Source: Bacillota bacterium (GTDB taxonomy: Bacteria > Bacillota > Clostridia > Tissierellales > MES13). Taken from it: a DNA stretch of 64,000 nucleotides. The translations under genes and the position numbers were made by a program. Under the pieces are notes generated by a model that searched no databases, was not told the origin of the DNA, and saw only the letters and a program-made list of their open reading frames with translations. Positions 60,262-64,000 of this stretch are shown here, piece by piece. Every line of letters starts with the position of its first letter. Positions within the stretch are counted from its first letter, which is position 1. The stretch spans positions 1 to 64,000 of the forward strand of contig VEND01000029.1 of the NCBI GenBank assembly GCA_009711765.1, written 5' to 3'.

Positions 60262-61758
60262 ATGATAGATCCTTATAAGTATGTTAATAACAAACCTTAT
60301 AAACTTTATATTAATGGAGAATTTATAACACCTAAATCAGGGAAAACTATGGATGTTATAAATCCAGTTAATAATAAGAGTTTTGCAAGGGTATATAAAG
60401 GTGGAGAAAAAGAAGTAAAAAAAGCAATAAAAGCAGCAAGAAAAGCTTATGACAATGGACCTTGGGGGAAAATGACTAATCTACAAAGAAGTAAGTTACT
60501 TTTAAAGTTTAGAGATAAGTTATCAGAAAGGCGAGAAGAACTTGCATGTCTTGAAGCTTTAGATTGTGGAAAACTTTATACAAGTACATTTTACTATGAA
60601 CTTCCTCAAAGTATAGATGCATTTGAATACTATGCAGGGAAAGCTAGATGTCTAGAAGGGAAAGTAGTACCTGTGGATGGTGGTGGGAATTATCTTAACT
60701 ATGTAACATGGAATCCTTGTGGAGTAGTAGCAGAAATTCTTCCATGGAATGGTCCATTAATGATGGGGTGTCAAAAGATTTCAGCTATATTAGCGGCTGG
60801 TAATACTGTAATTGTAAAGCCTTCATCTTGGGCTTCATTAAGTTTATTGGCACTAGCATCTATATTTGATGAAGTAGGATTTCCACCTGGAGTAGTTAAT
60901 ATAATAACAGGTTCTGGATCTTTAGTTGGAGATATGCTTGTAAAGAGTAAAAATGTAGATATGGTATCTTTAACTGGTGGAACTGAGACTGGAAAGAAAA
61001 TAATAGAATCATCTGCTAAAAGCGTAAAGAATATAGCTTTAGAACTTGGTGGAAAAAGTCCAAATATTATATTTGAAGATGTCAATTTAGAAAATGCTTG
61101 TAAATGGGCATTGTTTGGATTTACTTTAAATTCAGGGCAAGTATGTGTATCAGGTACTAGAATAATAGTTCAAGAATCTATATATGATGATTTTATAATT
61201 CAATTAAATAAACTTTGTAAAAATTTCAAATTAGGTGACGGATTTGATTATGAAAAAGGAGTAAATTTTGGCCCGTTAATTTCTAAAGAACATTGTAATA
61301 CTGTATTGAATTATATTGAAAAAGGAATAAGTGAAGGAGCTAGACTTGTAACTGGAGGGAAAAAACTTGAAGGGGAACTTTCTAATGGGAATTTTATATC
61401 TCCAACAATCTTTGCTGATGTAACTTCTCATATGACAATTTTTCAAGAAGAAATATTTGGTCCAGTTGTATGTATATCTAAATTTAAAACTGAAGAAGAA
61501 GCAATTAAGTTAGCTAATGGAGTAAATTATGGATTGGCAGGTGCAGTATTTACAAATAATATTAAGCGTGGACACAGAGTAGCTGAAAAAATAAAAGCCG
61601 GTCAAGTGTATATAAACACATATTTTAGTAAAGGAATGGTTGAATCAGCAGGAACAGGATGGAAACAAAGTGGATTAGGAGTTGCTGGTATTCATAAATA
61701 TATGCACTCTAAAACAACTTTTGTTGAATTAGATGATAATGTTAACCCACCACTGTAA
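60262..61758 (+). CDS. NAD(P)-dependent aldehyde dehydrogenase
   Basis: LYINGEFITPKSGKTMDVINPVNNKSFARV; EILPWNGPLMMGCQKISAILAAGNTVIVKPS; LELGGKSPNIIFEDV; NSGQVCVSGTRIIV (catalytic Cys). Confidence 0.95.
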   Translation: MIDPYKYVNNKPYKLYINGEFITPKSGKTMDVINPVNNKSFARVYKGGEKEVKKAIKAARKAYDNGPWGKMTNLQRSKLLLKFRDKLSERREELACLEALDCGKLYTSTFYYELPQSIDAFEYYAGKARCLEGKVVPVDGGGNYLNYVTWNPCGVVAEILPWNGPLMMGCQKISAILAAGNTVIVKPSSWASLSLLALASIFDEVGFPPGVVNIITGSGSLVGDMLVKSKNVDMVSLTGGTETGKKIIESSAKSVKNIALELGGKSPNIIFEDVNLENACKWALFGFTLNSGQVCVSGTRIIVQESIYDDFIIQLNKLCKNFKLGDGFDYEKGVNFGPLISKEHCNTVLNYIEKGISEGARLVTGGKKLEGELSNGNFISPTIFADVTSHMTIFQEEIFGPVVCISKFKTEEEAIKLANGVNYGLAGAVFTNNIKRGHRVAEKIKAGQVYINTYFSKGMVESAGTGWKQSGLGVAGIHKYMHSKTTFVELDDNVNPPL

Positions 61759-61815
61759 GCTATGACAATATATAAATCTTATAAAAACAGAAAACTAATT
61801 ATAGTAATATACTCA

Positions 61816-61850
61816 ATAGCAGTCATCTTTTAGATGACTGCTATTTTCAA
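61816..61850 (+). terminator. Rho-independent terminator ending the Grd-like cluster
   Basis: ATAGCAGTCATC-TTTTA-GATGACTGCTATTTTC. Confidence 0.8.
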
Positions 61851-61909
61851 TCTGTTTATAAAACTAGTATTACAATTATATTAGTTTTATAAGCTAAACA
61901 ATGAAGTAA

Positions 61910-62430
61910 TAGATATTGTTGTGTTGTGGAAACTGTGGAGAAAGTTACTCCTAAATCAGAGCTTGATGTGGATAGTTTTAATCATATAATAAAAAATGCT
62001 TATTTTCTTACTTATTTAATACATGTACCTTGTAGAGTAAAAACTTAATTCAATTAAGGATTAAGCTTTAAATAACTAAACAAAAAAGTTTATACTTATG
62101 CTCTAAGGTCTTTTTGTTTATGATAATTTAGTATTACAAGCATTGTTAATATAATTGGTAATTCATATAGAACTGGTGCCGCATTATCAAAAATACCTAA
62201 TGAGGAAATTAGTAGTTAAACTGTACATAAAATATTGGCACAATTGTACAAAATAATCTTGACATTAGTAGTAATGATTATTTCCTAAAGACTATTGAAA
62301 AAGGATTTATTTATGGAGATGGTATGATTGATTTTGAATTTAAATGTGGCATTACAAGGAGTATACAAGCTTTTATACGAAAATCCCCTAAGAAGAAAAG
62401 ACAAAAGAAATAAGTCAAGAAGTTAATATA
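61910..62430 (+). pseudogene. Heavily decayed serine recombinase remnant
   Basis: LLCCGNCGESYS (zinc-ribbon-like, ~61917-61950) and IEKGFIYGDGMIDFEFKCGITRSIQ (~62290-62370) resemble large serine recombinase C-terminal pieces; stops in between. Confidence 0.4.
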
Positions 62431-62445
62431 GATAGTAAAAAAGTA

Positions 62446-62500
62446 ATAAGAAACCCTTTAGTTGGAAGATAGTAATTATCAAGCAACTAGGTGGGTTTCT
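62446..62500. terminator. Inverted-repeat terminator
   Basis: AAGAAACCC..TAGTTG ... CAACTA..GGGTTTCTTTT. Confidence 0.55.
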
Positions 62501-62501
62501 T

Positions 62502-63203
62502 TTAGTTCAAGTATTCCTTATATAGATTGGTCATTTGAGTTATAAATTTTCCCCATTCAGGGTTTGTTTTCTTTTCAAAATTTGTTATATAGTATTGGTA
62601 CTTATAAAGCATTCTAAGTGATTTTTTATCACCAAGGTCTTTTGCACAGAGATAGTAGATGAGCTCATACATCTTAATAGCTTGAACATTGTCAAGGCCT
62701 GTGGACCACTCTGCAGCTTTCTCTATTAGCTGTATTGCATTGTTATCATGAGCAGCAAAGTATAAAAGATTCTTAACTGCAATGTATGATAGTGATTTTA
62801 CTTCACCACGGTCATCTTTATTATCAATCATTGGTTCGTAGTTAGTATGTGGATATATCTTTGCTTCAATTGAATTACGAAGACCTTTTTCAATAGCTGT
62901 TAGAGAAGAATCTTTATGGATAATAATAGCAGGGGGATTCTTCTCTAACAAATCCTCAATATATTCCTGAATTGATGAAAGGATCAGTTCTTCATAAACC
63001 GCCTCATGTATAGCGAGCTTGGGAAAAGTTGAAAAAATAGGGTCAAGCCACACTTTCTTAAAGAGGGGAAAATCAAAACTTCTCTTAGTATATCTGCTGC
63101 GGTCTGGGGGAATCAAAAAGTTTGCATCCAGAGTAATGATTTGAGTAGGGTCCTTAAATATACTAATTAGGGAAGGATTTTGGGTGTTAATGTTAATTTT
63201 CAT
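62502..63203 (-). CDS. PIN-like domain protein, partner of ImmA/IrrE-like protein
   Basis: QIITLDANFLIPPDRSRY...HEAVYEELILSSI...DDRGEVKSLSYI acidic PIN-like positions; probable ATG complement at 63201-63203, overlapping the upstream gene. Confidence 0.55.
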   Translation of the reverse strand: MKININTQNPSLISIFKDPTQIITLDANFLIPPDRSRYTKRSFDFPLFKKVWLDPIFSTFPKLAIHEAVYEELILSSIQEYIEDLLEKNPPAIIIHKDSSLTAIEKGLRNSIEAKIYPHTNYEPMIDNKDDRGEVKSLSYIAVKNLLYFAAHDNNAIQLIEKAAEWSTGLDNVQAIKMYELIYYLCAKDLGDKKSLRMLYKYQYYITNFEKKTNPEWGKFITQMTNLYKEYLN

Positions 63204-64000
63204 TATTCCCCTCCTCGTTAAAGAAGGCATCTAGTTCATCAATATCTTCATCAGATACGGTGATTTCATAACCGAATTCATCCGGTGTTTTGTTGAAGAG
63301 ACTTAATGTGTCAGCAAACTTGTCTTCATCAATCAGGTTATCTTCGAAGTTTCGGATGATGATTTCAATATCATTGGGAGAAGTACCGATGGTGTTGGTT
63401 GCTTTATTTAATTTTATGAAGACTTCGTTATTAATTGCGCGACCGATCTTACCATATGCACCATCTAAATTTCTTTCATTAATGGCATACAATTTTTTAT
63501 ATTGTTCTTTAGAAATAGCCTTAATTTCACTAAGTCTTTTGACGATGGAGCGATAAGGAATCAACCACGTACATTGAAGTCTAGCTATAAATCGTAAAAG
63601 AGTTTTTATAGAAACTTCCAATAGAGATGAAGTCTTGAATTCCTCAAGAATGATACCTTCTAATGCAACTTCTGGTAGTAAGAACTCAGCTGCAAACCGA
63701 TTTGCTTTTGCTTCAATAATATTATTTTCTTCATCTTCCAATCGACTTAGATGGGATCCGGTTTTTGTGTAATAATGATATAGCTCATGTGCAATGGCAA
63801 AAACCTGCTTATCAAAGTAATCAGCTGTGTTTAAACCAATAAATACTAGTTCTCTGTTACCTTCCTCAGAATATATAATTGCAGCAGAAAAAGCTGGTTT
63901 ACCATCTTCAGATTTAATAGGATATTCTAATAACATAATGTCTAACTGATCAAGGATTGTAAAAATGTCATTTGCAATAGGAGTTTCACCGATAAAACCT
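63193..64000 (-). CDS. ImmA/IrrE family metallopeptidase (5' end beyond the window)
   Basis: VFAIAHELYHYYTKTGSHL..EAKANRFAAEFLLPE (HExxH + downstream E). Frame stays open upstream of the listed Met to the window edge (GFIGETPIANDIFTILDQLDIMLLEYP). Confidence 0.8.
   Translation of the reverse strand, partial: GFIGETPIANDIFTILDQLDIMLLEYPIKSEDGKPAFSAAIIYSEEGNRELVFIGLNTADYFDKQVFAIAHELYHYYTKTGSHLSRLEDEENNIIEAKANRFAAEFLLPEVALEGIILEEFKTSSLLEVSIKTLLRFIARLQCTWLIPYRSIVKRLSEIKAISKEQYKKLYAINERNLDGAYGKIGRAINNEVFIKLNKATNTIGTSPNDIEIIIRNFEDNLIDEDKFADTLSLFNKTPDEFGYEITVSDEDIDELDAFFNEEGNNEN

Noticed and set aside
1-64000. CRISPR arrays, rRNA, tRNA and intact transposases
   Set aside because: No regularly spaced repeats, no rRNA/tRNA signatures and no intact transposase ORF seen by eye.

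Overview
This is an AT-rich, low-GC Firmicute (clostridial-type, spore-forming) chromosome segment. From left to right it contains: (1) a sporulation and cell-shape block (SpoIID C-terminus, SpoIIQ-like M23 protein, SpoIIID, Mbl/MreB). (2) Tandem AEC-family permeases. (3) A c-di-GMP block with two HD-GYP proteins and a GEMM-I riboswitch-terminator upstream of a chemoreceptor. (4) Housekeeping and catabolic genes (nucleoside hydrolase, M20 amidohydrolase with an SSS symporter, FabZ) plus a sigma-factor / DUF1659 / DUF2922 / YvrJ module next to two ComK-like paralogs. (5) A ~30 kb surface-polysaccharide locus (20.6-50.2 kb) combining dTDP-rhamnose genes, an ABC-2 exporter, a 1627-aa sulfotransferase-glycosyltransferase fusion, three more sulfotransferase-like genes and a complete PAPS-forming operon (CysQ, CysD, SLC13-type permease, CysN with a degenerate CysC-like tail, CysC), with no sulfite-forming reductase in the window. 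This predicts a sulfated cell-surface glycan. (6) A catabolic cluster (52.1-61.8 kb) with a SorC-type regulator, DhnA/LsrF-type aldolase, zinc ADH, APC permease, RibF paralog, a GrdB-like selenoprotein split in the ORF track by an in-frame UGA followed by a SECIS-like hairpin, a GrdE-like protein and an aldehyde dehydrogenase. No GrdA, GrdC or GrdD is present here. (7) A degraded recombinase remnant and an ImmA/IrrE plus PIN-like pair at the right edge. The two strongest candidates for an undescribed system are the sulfated glycan locus and the GrdB/GrdE-aldolase-RibF cluster. All family calls are by eye; no searches were run.
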